DNA of 42,848 bases from Candidatus Terrybacteria bacterium RIFCSPHIGHO2_01_FULL_48_17 (GTDB lineage Bacteria > Patescibacteriota > Minisyncoccia > Terrybacterales > 2-01-FULL-58-14): positions 37,297-80,144 of the forward strand of contig MHSS01000001.1 of NCBI GenBank assembly GCA_001822835.1. The letters run 5' to 3'. Under the pieces are notes generated by a model. The model did no database searches. It was given only the letters and a program-made list of their open reading frames with translations, and had not been told where the DNA came from. Positions 21,570 to 29,106 of the stretch are shown in pieces. The translations under genes and the position numbers were made by a program. Each line of letters starts with the position of its first letter. Within the stretch, counting starts at the first letter, position 1.

Positions 21570-22784
21570 ATGAAGCTTTTCACCAACCGATATTCCTTGA
21601 GAATATTCGCCGTCCTCGGCATGTTGCTGGCTATGGGTGTGCTTACCTATCTTGTATTTCTGCCAAACCAAAAAGTTACCATCGTATATAACGAGTCCAC
21701 CTTTATTGGCGATGAAATCGTGGTGCAATTCCCCCGATGGGCCACCGAGAAAGCTGCCGTTTCCGCATTTCACATTGCGCCTACAACCCGAGGACAAATG
21801 GTATGGCTTGATGATACGAAAGAACTTCATTTTGTACCGGAAGCTGGCTTCGACCCCACAATCTCCTATCGCATCACGGTAACGCTCAAGCACCCGCTTG
21901 TGGCGGCAGCAACGCTCGCGCAAAAAACCTATACCGTAACGGCGCCCGCCGCAAAAAACGAAACGTATTATCCTCCTGCAATCACTGAAGGGAAATATAT
22001 TGATGTAAATCTTGAAACCATGAAATTAACGCTTGTGGAAAACGGGAAAACGCATAAGGCATTCCCCATGGCCGGCAAAGGAAATCCGTGGCGTACCCCT
22101 ACGCGCCAAGGCACGTTTACTATCAGGTCAAAAGAGAACCTCCATTGGTCAACCATTTACAAACTCTGGATGCCATACGCCATGAATTATTCCGGCGATT
22201 ATTTCCTTCACGGCATGCCATATTGGCCCAATGGTGCACGGCTTACCAGCATCTATTCGGGAGGGTGCGTCCGTTTATTTGATGACGTCGCGAAAGCGGT
22301 ATTTGAATGGTCGGAAATTGGGACAAAAGTCGTGGTTCATTCAACCCCACAAGCGTCGTTGGTTGCGCCTACTCATCTTGAAGACGGAGATCTTGTTCGC
22401 GAACTTGGGGACCCACGCGTATATCTTGTCAAACAAGTTGACGCGAAACGTTTCAAGCGTCATATTCTGACTGACAAAATGCAAGAATGGTATCCGCACC
22501 TTAAGCCCTTCTTCCCTAAAGTAAAGATTGTACCGCAGGGTATGCTTGCCGATTATATTGAGTCGCGCTGGGTTCGCACGGATCAAACCGATGCCGCTAT
22601 TTATGAAATAATTGCTGACGGCACAAAGCATCCCATGACGTGCGGCAACACTACTAATTGCAATGGCGCATGGACTGCATATGGCTGGGATGCGGAAGAA
22701 ATTTATACTGTCAACGAGCGGGAGCTTAATTTCTATAAAACGGGTCATGTTGTTGAGCTTGAACGTGCGTCGCTTGCGCCTTAA
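21570..22784 (+). CDS. L,D-transpeptidase (YkuD domain) with Ig-like N-domain
   Basis: 404 residues. A signal anchor (FAVLGMLLAMGVLTYLVFL) is followed by an Ig/SbsA-like domain (about residues 35-125, ending YRITVTLKHP). The YkuD domain starts at GKYIDVNLETMKLTLVENG. It has the catalytic set HGMPYWPNG and SGGCVRL, with the nucleophile Cys, at about residues 213-235. The C-terminal 130 residues hold two copies of a short beta-rich module (GDLVRELGDPRVYLV, then WVRTDQTDAAIYEI) that I have seen in CPR cell-wall proteins. The enzyme would make 3-3 peptidoglycan cross-links or attach proteins outside the membrane. It is a single gene ended by a strong terminator. Confidence 0.88.
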   Translation: MKLFTNRYSLRIFAVLGMLLAMGVLTYLVFLPNQKVTIVYNESTFIGDEIVVQFPRWATEKAAVSAFHIAPTTRGQMVWLDDTKELHFVPEAGFDPTISYRITVTLKHPLVAAATLAQKTYTVTAPAAKNETYYPPAITEGKYIDVNLETMKLTLVENGKTHKAFPMAGKGNPWRTPTRQGTFTIRSKENLHWSTIYKLWMPYAMNYSGDYFLHGMPYWPNGARLTSIYSGGCVRLFDDVAKAVFEWSEIGTKVVVHSTPQASLVAPTHLEDGDLVRELGDPRVYLVKQVDAKRFKRHILTDKMQEWYPHLKPFFPKVKIVPQGMLADYIESRWVRTDQTDAAIYEIIADGTKHPMTCGNTTNCNGAWTAYGWDAEEIYTVNERELNFYKTGHVVELERASLAP

Positions 22785-22804
22785 ACATATTATTGTGCTG
22801 CGCC

Positions 22805-22837
22805 AAAACACCGCTTCGCTGAAGGAAGCGGTGTTTT
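22805..22837. terminator. bidirectional terminator between the transpeptidase and mutY-like genes
   Basis: AAAACACCGCTTC, a 7-nt loop and GAAGCGGTGTTTT form a perfect 13-bp stem with A- and T-runs on both sides. It serves the two converging transcripts. Confidence 0.9.
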
Positions 22838-22855
22838 TAAAAAAACAAGAAACAT

Positions 22856-23662
22856 TTACACAAGCGTAAAATCTTCAGCTTTTTGTCTTATAAAGCCCTC
22901 TGTCGCAAGAGCTTTGAGAATAGGCTTAAGTTCCCCTATCGGTTTTTGAAACCGGTGAGCAAGGGTTTTAGCGGACAGCTTTTGTTCTATGATAAAGAGC
23001 TTTAAAATTTTCCCGCGAAGTTGTCTGCGCGAGCCCATAAAGGGTGTTTGTTTCCTATAATGTAAACTCCGACGATTCGGATTTTGAGAAGACCGAACGG
23101 CAAGCATTGCACCGTAATCCATAAGCGCCCAAAACCATTCGCGTGGATATCGCATATCTATGGTACGGGCAACAAGTTTTAAGATATCGGCATCTTGTAC
23201 CTTGCGTTTTTGCGGAAAGAAAAAGTGAATATAGACGCGTCTGATATTGGTTTCAATAAACGGAACGGGTTTATTGAACGCAAACGCGCATATGGCTCCT
23301 GCCGTTGCATTACCTACGCCAGGAAGCGCGACCAATTGTTCGAGATCTTGGGGCAGCCGACCCTTATAATCACGCACGACAATTACGGCAAGGCGTTTTA
23401 GCGCGAGCGCCCGGCGGTTATAGCCCATACCCTGCCATACACGAAACACCTGAGAAAGGCGCGCGTGCGCAAGTGTTTTGAAGTTTGGGAAACGCGTGAG
23501 AAACTCGCCGTATTTTTGTATCACCCGCTGTGTTTGCGTCTGCTGAAGCATCACCTCCGAAACCAGGATATGGTAAGGATCTTTTGTCCTCCGCCATGGA
23601 AAATCGCGCCGATAAGCGCGGAAGTGCCTCCAAATTACCTTTCGAAATAAAGCATCAGACAT
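22856..23662 (-). CDS. HhH-GPD DNA glycosylase, MutY-like, without iron-sulfur motif
   Basis: About 268 residues from MSDALFRKVIW; the track start at 23752 would bury the upstream gene. The catalytic Glu36 lies in SEVMLQQTQ, and the helix-hairpin-helix is LPGVGNATAGAI. At the MutY catalytic Asp position the sequence reads FIETNIRRVYIHFF, with Glu in place of Asp. The C-terminal 4Fe-4S cysteines of MutY are absent, as is the NUDIX-like 8-oxoG domain. It probably excises a damaged or mismatched base, but the exact substrate is uncertain. Its start overlaps the upstream deacetylase gene by 8 nt. Confidence 0.82.
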   Translation of the reverse strand: MSDALFRKVIWRHFRAYRRDFPWRRTKDPYHILVSEVMLQQTQTQRVIQKYGEFLTRFPNFKTLAHARLSQVFRVWQGMGYNRRALALKRLAVIVVRDYKGRLPQDLEQLVALPGVGNATAGAICAFAFNKPVPFIETNIRRVYIHFFFPQKRKVQDADILKLVARTIDMRYPREWFWALMDYGAMLAVRSSQNPNRRSLHYRKQTPFMGSRRQLRGKILKLFIIEQKLSAKTLAHRFQKPIGELKPILKALATEGFIRQKAEDFTLV

Positions 23663-24425
23663 AAGAACCGCACACAGCATAATTCGACAAAGTGATATGA
23701 TGACGCTCAACTGCCGCCCTTGCCTTTGGGGAACAAAGTATTTCAAGTTCATTGAGACGCTCTTGATTATAGGAATCCTCTAATTGCTGGCTGACAAAAC
23801 CGGGGTGTGCCGAAATTTCATTAATTCCATCGGGAAGATCTTCCAGCAACTGTTCAAGATCGCGCAGCACAAGATGACCTCCGTGAAATAAATCGTACCA
23901 TCGATGCGGGCATTTTGATTTTTCCGACAGAGGAGAAGTTAGCTCATTTACGCGCTTAAAACGAAAAACAATACGTGCTTTTTGAGCAAAAGCGATAAAG
24001 ACGTCAAGCACCTCTGGGATAAAATGCAAGCCAAAATGATAACTCACGTGGTTTGGCAAAACCCCTACCATTCCATAAAACAGTTCGGTCTGTCGTTCAA
24101 ACTCATACGAAACGGCCGCAAGCACATCTGGTGAAAGACGCTCATTGATCTTTCCTAGTTCTTCTCGCTCGTATAGCACCTGCCGGAGCAGGCCATGCGG
24201 GCCGAAAAGGTCGCCGGCATCCGCAAACTCCCCCGAAAAAAGATTCAAATGTAACCCCACAGGCAAACCGTGTTTTTGTGCAAGCCGTGCGGCGTCTTTG
24301 CTTGCCATCTCATTTACGATCATGCTGGCGTTTGTTACGATTCCATTCTCAAAACAATGCACGATGCCTTGGTTTATCTCGACAGAAAACCCATAATCAT
24401 CAGCGTTTACAATAAGATGCTTCAT
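23655..24425 (-). CDS. ChbG/HpnK-like carbohydrate deacetylase (YdjC family)
   Basis: 256 residues from MKHLIVNADDYGFSVEINQG; the track start is 27 codons earlier and would overlap yjbQ heavily. NADDYG near the N-terminus with its metal-binding Asp pair, GLHLNLF and SYHFGLHF are the YdjC signatures. Members remove N-acetyl groups from chitooligosaccharides or hopanoid precursors in a metal-dependent TIM-barrel-like fold. The start codon overlaps the yjbQ stop in an ATGA, so translation is coupled. Confidence 0.88.
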   Translation of the reverse strand: MKHLIVNADDYGFSVEINQGIVHCFENGIVTNASMIVNEMASKDAARLAQKHGLPVGLHLNLFSGEFADAGDLFGPHGLLRQVLYEREELGKINERLSPDVLAAVSYEFERQTELFYGMVGVLPNHVSYHFGLHFIPEVLDVFIAFAQKARIVFRFKRVNELTSPLSEKSKCPHRWYDLFHGGHLVLRDLEQLLEDLPDGINEISAHPGFVSQQLEDSYNQERLNELEILCSPKARAAVERHHITLSNYAVCGSYV

Positions 24426-24835
24426 AAAGTTGGGCTGATGAAAGAATATACAACTTTTCGGGTTCGGGGGCCGCTGAACTCCACAAGCACTATACGTTGC
24501 CACGTGCCAAGCATAAACTTTCCATTCTCAAACGGCACATTTAATGAGGTTCCGATGAGTGCTGATAAAAAATGGTTCGGCATATGAGACGGATCGTGTG
24601 GATGTCGCCATGCCACCTCCGGCACCAATCGTTCAAAGCCATCTAATAAATCAAGATCGGTTCCGGGATCAAGGTCTGCGGTAGTCAAAGCCGCGGTTGT
24701 ATGGAGCAAGAAAAGATGCGCCACTCCACGTATAGTTTTTTTTGGGAGCAATTCCTCAAGCGTATCAGTAATATCAACTATTTCTTTTTCTTTTGTAGTG
24801 TGAACTAATAATTGACTCTCCGACGTATTGCGCAT
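24422..24835 (-). CDS. YjbQ/UPF0047 family protein
   Basis: 137 residues in one compact domain: VDITDTLEELL, FLLHTTAALTTADLDPGTDLDL, then HNDPSH-type HPHDPSHMPNHFLSALIG and LGTWQRIVLVEFSGPRTRKV. The His/Asp/Asn set and the phrase GTWQ fit YjbQ (UPF0047), for which secondary thiamin phosphate synthase activity has been described. The real role is probably different. It is the first gene of the yjbQ-chbG-mutY-like unit. Confidence 0.9.
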   Translation of the reverse strand: MRNTSESQLLVHTTKEKEIVDITDTLEELLPKKTIRGVAHLFLLHTTAALTTADLDPGTDLDLLDGFERLVPEVAWRHPHDPSHMPNHFLSALIGTSLNVPFENGKFMLGTWQRIVLVEFSGPRTRKVVYSFISPTL

Positions 24836-24882
24836 GGCTTCTAATAAAAAACGATAACATTTCGAGAAGCAACTTATTTTTC

Positions 24883-25791
24883 TTAGAATGTCGGGAGTGA
24901 ACTGCTTTCTTTTTCATGCAATTTTTCATTCAAGCCAAACCAAAAAAAGAACCAAAACATTCCCAATAGAAGCCCCCCCACCACATCGGAAAACCAATGA
25001 ACGGAAAGAATAATCCTACTTACCACAACAAATGCAATAACCGTACTGGCCATAACCCATATATATCTTCGGCGTGTTTCAGAAGCGGTAAGGATATACG
25101 CCACAATAAGCCATAACACGGTCCCCAAAAATACGTGGCCGCTGGGAAAGCTTGAACCATATGCCTGGACCCATTCCACGGCCTCCGGCCGAGGACGGGA
25201 AAAAAGAAATTTCAGCAACAGCACAATGAGTTCACCCCCCAACAACCCTCCCGCCAAAAGAGTAAAATGTTTATAGTGTTGTCGCACTAAAAGTATAAGC
25301 GACATGAGTCCCCCTACACCCACAATGACTTGCCATCCGCCAAGCAAGGTTACGATTCTTGCAAATCCGATACCAAATGACGTACGGAAAGGAATGAGGA
25401 ATTCCTGCAAGGTAAAATCAAACAGTAACAAAGGGCGTACTAAAATAAGTCCGGCAATAATAACTGCAGCCGTTGCCGCAAGCAATACCGCTCCGGCCAT
25501 TGTATCCTTAATACGCTTTACCTCGGGGGAAAAATGCGGATGAATAAGGTCGAGCATGCGCTCAAACAGGGAATTAATAACCTCAAGCGCAAGCACAAAC
25601 GTAATTATTAAAACGAGTACAGCTCGCTCAAGTCCGTGCAACGGAAGGATGATCATGGCCGCCAAAACTCCTACGGCAATAAACGCCTCAATTCTGAAAT
25701 TGGGTTCCTTTTGCCATGCATACCAAATACCACGAAACGCATGGACAAAACGTTCTGTAAGCGGCGATTTGCCCTTATAATACGGCTCCAT
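24883..25791 (-). CDS. fusion of diacylglycerol/undecaprenol kinase and PAP2 phosphatase
   Basis: 302 residues from MEPYYKGKS. The N-terminal part (about residues 1-125) is a DagK-type membrane kinase with FVHAFRGIWYAWQKEPNFRIE, then ALEVINSLFERMLDLI and KDTMAGAVLLA, keeping the acidic residues of the family. The C-terminal part (about residues 125-300) is a PAP2 phosphatase with KFLFSRPRP, SFPSGH and SRIILSVHWFSDVVGG. The kinase would use ATP to make lipid phosphate, and the phosphatase would dephosphorylate lipid pyrophosphate or phosphate, so the fusion may cycle undecaprenyl phosphate for cell-wall synthesis. About eight transmembrane helices are expected. Confidence 0.88.
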   Translation of the reverse strand: MEPYYKGKSPLTERFVHAFRGIWYAWQKEPNFRIEAFIAVGVLAAMIILPLHGLERAVLVLIITFVLALEVINSLFERMLDLIHPHFSPEVKRIKDTMAGAVLLAATAAVIIAGLILVRPLLLFDFTLQEFLIPFRTSFGIGFARIVTLLGGWQVIVGVGGLMSLILLVRQHYKHFTLLAGGLLGGELIVLLLKFLFSRPRPEAVEWVQAYGSSFPSGHVFLGTVLWLIVAYILTASETRRRYIWVMASTVIAFVVVSRIILSVHWFSDVVGGLLLGMFWFFFWFGLNEKLHEKESSSLPTF

Positions 25792-25816
25792 ATTTATTGC
25801 GTTATTTTGTCGAAAG

Positions 25817-26683
25817 CTATCCGGAAACGCAACGGTTAAATTCGGTAACCTCCATATTATACTGCGCAATCATGGCCTGGGTATGTTCAAATAATTGATT
25901 ATATTGGGCAACCAAAACATTGTACTCCTCGGCCTTCTGGTTATACTGCGGATCGTGTTGCGCGCGCATGCGATCAAGCTCCTGTTTGCGTAGCGCAAGC
26001 TCTTGTTCTTGCCGATCGAGTTCCTGGACATTGCCATCTATGCTCTCTTTTAAAGAAACATCAGGCCACACACAGGCAGACGAGGGTTTTGCGAACTCCT
26101 GAACCGCAACCCATGTGGTCTCTCCTTCGAATGTCCCCCGAACAACACCGACGCCAATTTCCGAAAACAGAGGGCTTAATATATTTTCGCGGTGGCCGGG
26201 GCTCGCCATCCATGCCTGCACCAAAACCATATCATCCTCGTAATTACCCAAAGCAAGATTTTCTCCCACTGCGAGAAATTCATATCCCGCGCCCTCAACC
26301 AATTCTTGCACATTCTGGCCTGTGGGTGATTCGTGGGCAAAATATTGACGAGCCAATATATCTTTTGCCTTTGTGAGGGCCGCCGCATTCAATATCTCGT
26401 TTTCTGAAAGTTCTGCCACCCCGTATAATATTCTCTGTCTATTGGTCTCTGCGATAACGCCGTTTGGCGTCAATAATGCATCGGAAGCCGAACCTTGAGA
26501 ACGAAGCGGAGGAGGCAGTGAAAATGTTTTTTCGAGAGGCGTTGCTAATTCCGTCCGAACACTTCGAATGCTATCAAAAATACCTGCAATTTCGCTACGA
26601 TATAATACCGCGACTCCCGCAACCGAAAGAACCAGCATAGCTCCGCCCACCAACCAAAAGAGCTTGCGAGAAATACTATTCAT
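25817..26683 (-). CDS. CAP (SCP/PR1) domain protein with coiled-coil tail
   Basis: 288 residues from MNSISRKLFWLVGG. A signal anchor at about residues 8-28 and a Pro/Ser linker lead to a CAP domain (about residues 88-215) containing HESPTGQNVQELVEGAGY, GENLAL and WMASPGHRENIL, the usual CAP histidine and glutamate positions. The last 70 residues are a Glu/Gln-rich coiled coil (LDRQEQELALRKQELDRMRA). CAP proteins are secreted and often act in cell-wall or host interactions. The gene lies between msrA and the lipid kinase fusion, on the same strand, 26 nt from the latter. Confidence 0.85.
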   Translation of the reverse strand: MNSISRKLFWLVGGAMLVLSVAGVAVLYRSEIAGIFDSIRSVRTELATPLEKTFSLPPPLRSQGSASDALLTPNGVIAETNRQRILYGVAELSENEILNAAALTKAKDILARQYFAHESPTGQNVQELVEGAGYEFLAVGENLALGNYEDDMVLVQAWMASPGHRENILSPLFSEIGVGVVRGTFEGETTWVAVQEFAKPSSACVWPDVSLKESIDGNVQELDRQEQELALRKQELDRMRAQHDPQYNQKAEEYNVLVAQYNQLFEHTQAMIAQYNMEVTEFNRCVSG

Positions 26684-26744
26684 GGTGTTGTATGTCCTAC
26701 TACAAAATCGTACGAGTGGCCTTTCTGCTGGTTTTAAAACATCC

Positions 26745-27287
26745 TCATTGCTTAATGAACTTTGAAAATTTTTTCTGAAGGTATGCGATTTTGGGGGCAA
26801 TGACCGCTTGGCAATAAGCTTTCTGGGGATTCTGTTCAAAATACCGATGATGATATGCTTCGGCTTCAAAAAATTGCTTAAGTGCCTTCACTTCCGTAAT
26901 AATTGGTTGCGCAAAGATTTTCTTACGCCCAAGCTCTAAAAGAAACTCCTCGGCTCTACGCTTTTGCTCATCATTTTCGTATAAAATGATCGAACGATAT
27001 TGCTCACCACTATCGTTCCCCTGCCGATTTTTAGTAGTAGGATCATGCACAGCAAAAAAGACCGAAAGGAGATCTCCGTAGGAGATTATCGAAGGATCGT
27101 ATTCAATCTTTACGACTTCGGCGTGTCCAGTGGTGCCCCCACATACCTCTTGATAGGTTGGATTCGGAACGTGACCGCCAGCATACCCCGGCACTACCGA
27201 TACCACGCCTTTTAACTGCAAAAAGGCGGCTTCAGTACACCAAAAACATCCGCCGCCCAAAACCGCAGTTTCAATTTTCTTTTCCAT
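26745..27287 (-). CDS. msrA: peptide methionine sulfoxide reductase A
   Basis: 180 residues from [13 protein letters not shown]. The catalytic [10 protein letters not shown] motif is near the N-terminus, followed by [27 protein letters not shown] and [13 protein letters not shown], all standard MsrA. It reduces the S-epimer of methionine sulfoxide using thioredoxin; trxA lies about 8 kb away. The start lies inside msrB, overlapping its end by 17 nt, so the two are coupled. Confidence 0.95.
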   Translation of the reverse strand: MEKKIETAVLGGGCFWCTEAAFLQLKGVVSVVPGYAGGHVPNPTYQEVCGGTTGHAEVVKIEYDPSIISYGDLLSVFFAVHDPTTKNRQGNDSGEQYRSIILYENDEQKRRAEEFLLELGRKKIFAQPIITEVKALKQFFEAEAYHHRYFEQNPQKAYCQAVIAPKIAYLQKKFSKFIKQ

Positions 27288-27654
27288 ATCCTTGTTTCGG
27301 TACGAATCGAAGCGAGATGGAATTGACGCAATGGCGGATGTTTTTGGGAGTAAAGCTCTCTCCCTTAAAAACATGCCCAAGGTGCGCCCCGCACGCAACG
27401 CATGTAATTTCTGTGCGGATGCCATCCGGATCGGGTGCGCGTCTCACAGCACCTTTAACCTCATCGTCAAAACTTGGCCAGCCGCATTTTGCGTCAAACT
27501 TATCTTTCGAACGATAAAGCACTGCACCGCAGCGTTTACACACATATGTTCCCTCTTCCCAAAAATCTTCGTATTTTCCGGAAAAGGGTTTTTCCGTCCC
27601 CTTCTGGACAATCACTCTTTTTTCTTCTGGAGTAAGTTTCGTGAAGTGAGCCAC
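27271..27654 (-). CDS. msrB: peptide methionine sulfoxide reductase B
   Basis: 127 residues, the R-epimer enzyme. Two zinc CxxC pairs (VCKRCG and CVACG) flank CGWPSFDD, and the active-site Cys lies in [11 protein letters not shown]. The family length is normal. It is upstream of msrA and overlaps it, forming a msrBA repair pair for oxidised proteins. Some bacteria fuse these two domains; here they are separate. Confidence 0.95.
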   Translation of the reverse strand: MAHFTKLTPEEKRVIVQKGTEKPFSGKYEDFWEEGTYVCKRCGAVLYRSKDKFDAKCGWPSFDDEVKGAVRRAPDPDGIRTEITCVACGAHLGHVFKGESFTPKNIRHCVNSISLRFVPKQGYGKEN

Positions 27655-27672
27655 GTGTTTTCGTTTTGCCGT

Positions 27673-28614
27673 TTAAAAGGTAATCGGCATATACAATGCA
27701 TCCTGATGTTCCGGAAGTCCTGAAGGATTGTCCTTCTCAAAAATAATTCTTCCCTGAAGTGTTAAGGGCTTTGAAAATTCAATTTCTCCGCGAAATGGTA
27801 CAAACTCCTCCGTCATCCATTCGTCTTGTGCCTGCGCAAAACTAACTCCAAGTTCGTTGCCGCTATCATCGAGAATACGTATTGGAAAACTTGCCTCAAA
27901 AAACCAAATACCGCGTGCTTCGCCCTCAACCACGAGAGGGCTTGAAATTATTTGGTTCGGCCGCGGGCTTGAAACACGAATGAGGTCCTGTTTCTCAAGT
28001 TCATTGCCGATATCCTGCACAAAACCTTCGCCGTCCGGAGTTTTGCATTGCGCCGGATAGCTTTCCAGCACCGGATAACCAGCTTTCACGCACTCGTCAA
28101 AATTAGTAATCTGTCCCGTGTTCCCGCTATCCCCCAAGCTGCTTGCGTTGAGCTTCCATAAAGAAAAGTTTAAGACAGCGGCAAACGATACCCAAATAAG
28201 ATAAGGTATTAAAAGCACTGCGGCCCATTTATATATCTTTCGAAATTGTGCGATCAGTATTGCAATCAACGCCCACAATATAATAATCTCGATAAATGCG
28301 AGAAGCAGATTTTGAAAGCCGAAAAAAATAATTGTCCAAGCAGCATTAAATATCAAATGTATCAAAAAAAACAAAGCAGCCCTCCTTACCTCCAAACGCC
28401 CAAGACCTTTTTGCCATATTAAAAAGAAAGAGATACCCATAAGGGTGTAAAGCGTCACCCACACCGGACCAAACAGCCAATTTGGCGGGCTGAATGAAGG
28501 TTTATCAAGCATTGCATACCACGTAGGTATGGCTGATACCGTAAACGCCGACCCTACCACGCCGGCCAATTGCGACACCGCAATTGCCAATAAAAGCTTT
28601 AGAAGTTTTTCCAT
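27673..28614 (-). CDS. TspO/MBR protein fused to a Gmad2-like domain
   Basis: 313 residues. Residues 1-155 are a five-helix TspO, with the typical SAIPTWYAMLDKPSFSPPNW and aromatic-rich helices (NAAWTIIFFGFQN). Then come a short linker with FDECVKAGYPVLESYPAQC, which resembles a motif of CPR exported proteins, and a C-terminal Ig-like Gmad2-type domain (VSSPRPNQIISSPLVVEGEA). TspO binds porphyrins or other hydrophobic ligands and is linked to oxidative stress. The added domain would lie outside the cell. It ends 18 nt before msrB, so it probably belongs to the same stress operon. Confidence 0.82.
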   Translation of the reverse strand: MEKLLKLLLAIAVSQLAGVVGSAFTVSAIPTWYAMLDKPSFSPPNWLFGPVWVTLYTLMGISFFLIWQKGLGRLEVRRAALFFLIHLIFNAAWTIIFFGFQNLLLAFIEIIILWALIAILIAQFRKIYKWAAVLLIPYLIWVSFAAVLNFSLWKLNASSLGDSGNTGQITNFDECVKAGYPVLESYPAQCKTPDGEGFVQDIGNELEKQDLIRVSSPRPNQIISSPLVVEGEARGIWFFEASFPIRILDDSGNELGVSFAQAQDEWMTEEFVPFRGEIEFSKPLTLQGRIIFEKDNPSGLPEHQDALYMPITF

Positions 28615-28648
28615 AAAATAAGTATACCATACTCTTTGCTCTCAAAAA

Positions 28649-28674
28649 CGAAAATCCCCGAGAGGGGATTTTCG
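28649..28674. terminator. bidirectional terminator between the RRM and TspO genes
   Basis: CGAAAATCCCC, loop GAGA, GGGGATTTTCG is a perfect 11-bp stem with T/A runs on both sides. Confidence 0.85.
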
Positions 28675-28699
28675 TTGCGTCCGAAAATAGAACGCATCG

Positions 28700-28960
28700 T
28701 CAGTCGCGCGGCGCCATAGGACGCGCCTCATTTACGGTAATAGTCCTGCCATCAAGCTCTTTCCCATTGAACATTTCAATGGCTTTTTGAGCTTCCTCGT
28801 CAGAGGACATCTCAACGAACCCAAACCCCTTAGAGCGTCCGGACATTCGGTCAGTAATAATTACTGCCGATTCCACGGTACCCGCCTTTAAAAAGGCCTC
28901 TTTAAGGGTTGGTTCGACGGTGCTGTAGGATAAACCGCCGACAAATAATTTCTTTGCCAT
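28700..28960 (-). CDS. single-RRM RNA-binding protein
   Basis: 86 residues from MAKKLFVGGLSYS. RNP2 is LFVGGL and RNP1 is KGFGFVEM, with the beta-alpha-beta order and the final NGKELDGRTITVNEARP strand intact. It is a stand-alone RRM like the cyanobacterial and CPR glycine-poor RNA-binding proteins, which are often cold-induced RNA chaperones. The gene has a long leader with a hairpin and ends at a strong terminator, so it is a monocistronic unit. Confidence 0.92.
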   Translation of the reverse strand: MAKKLFVGGLSYSTVEPTLKEAFLKAGTVESAVIITDRMSGRSKGFGFVEMSSDEEAQKAIEMFNGKELDGRTITVNEARPMAPRD

Positions 28961-28984
28961 GGGTTTAAAATAAAGAATAAACAA

Positions 28985-29039
28985 CTAGCAAGCCGACCTA
29001 TCTTATGATCTTCCGCGCTTACCGAAGTCGGCCCGCTAG
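28985..29039 (-). promoter_or_regulatory. hairpin in the 5' leader of the RRM gene
   Basis: On the minus strand CTAGC-GGG-CCGAC ... GTCGG-CTT-GCTAG makes two 5-bp stems separated by a 3x3 internal loop. The apical loop is about 29 nt. It lies 25-80 nt before the start codon. Cold-shock and RRM mRNAs often control their own translation through such leaders. Confidence 0.5.
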
Positions 29040-29106
29040 AAGAACACAAAGAAACTTACTCGTACTATTGCAATATACCCCAGGAGAGGATAAAACGCAA
29101 TATCTT

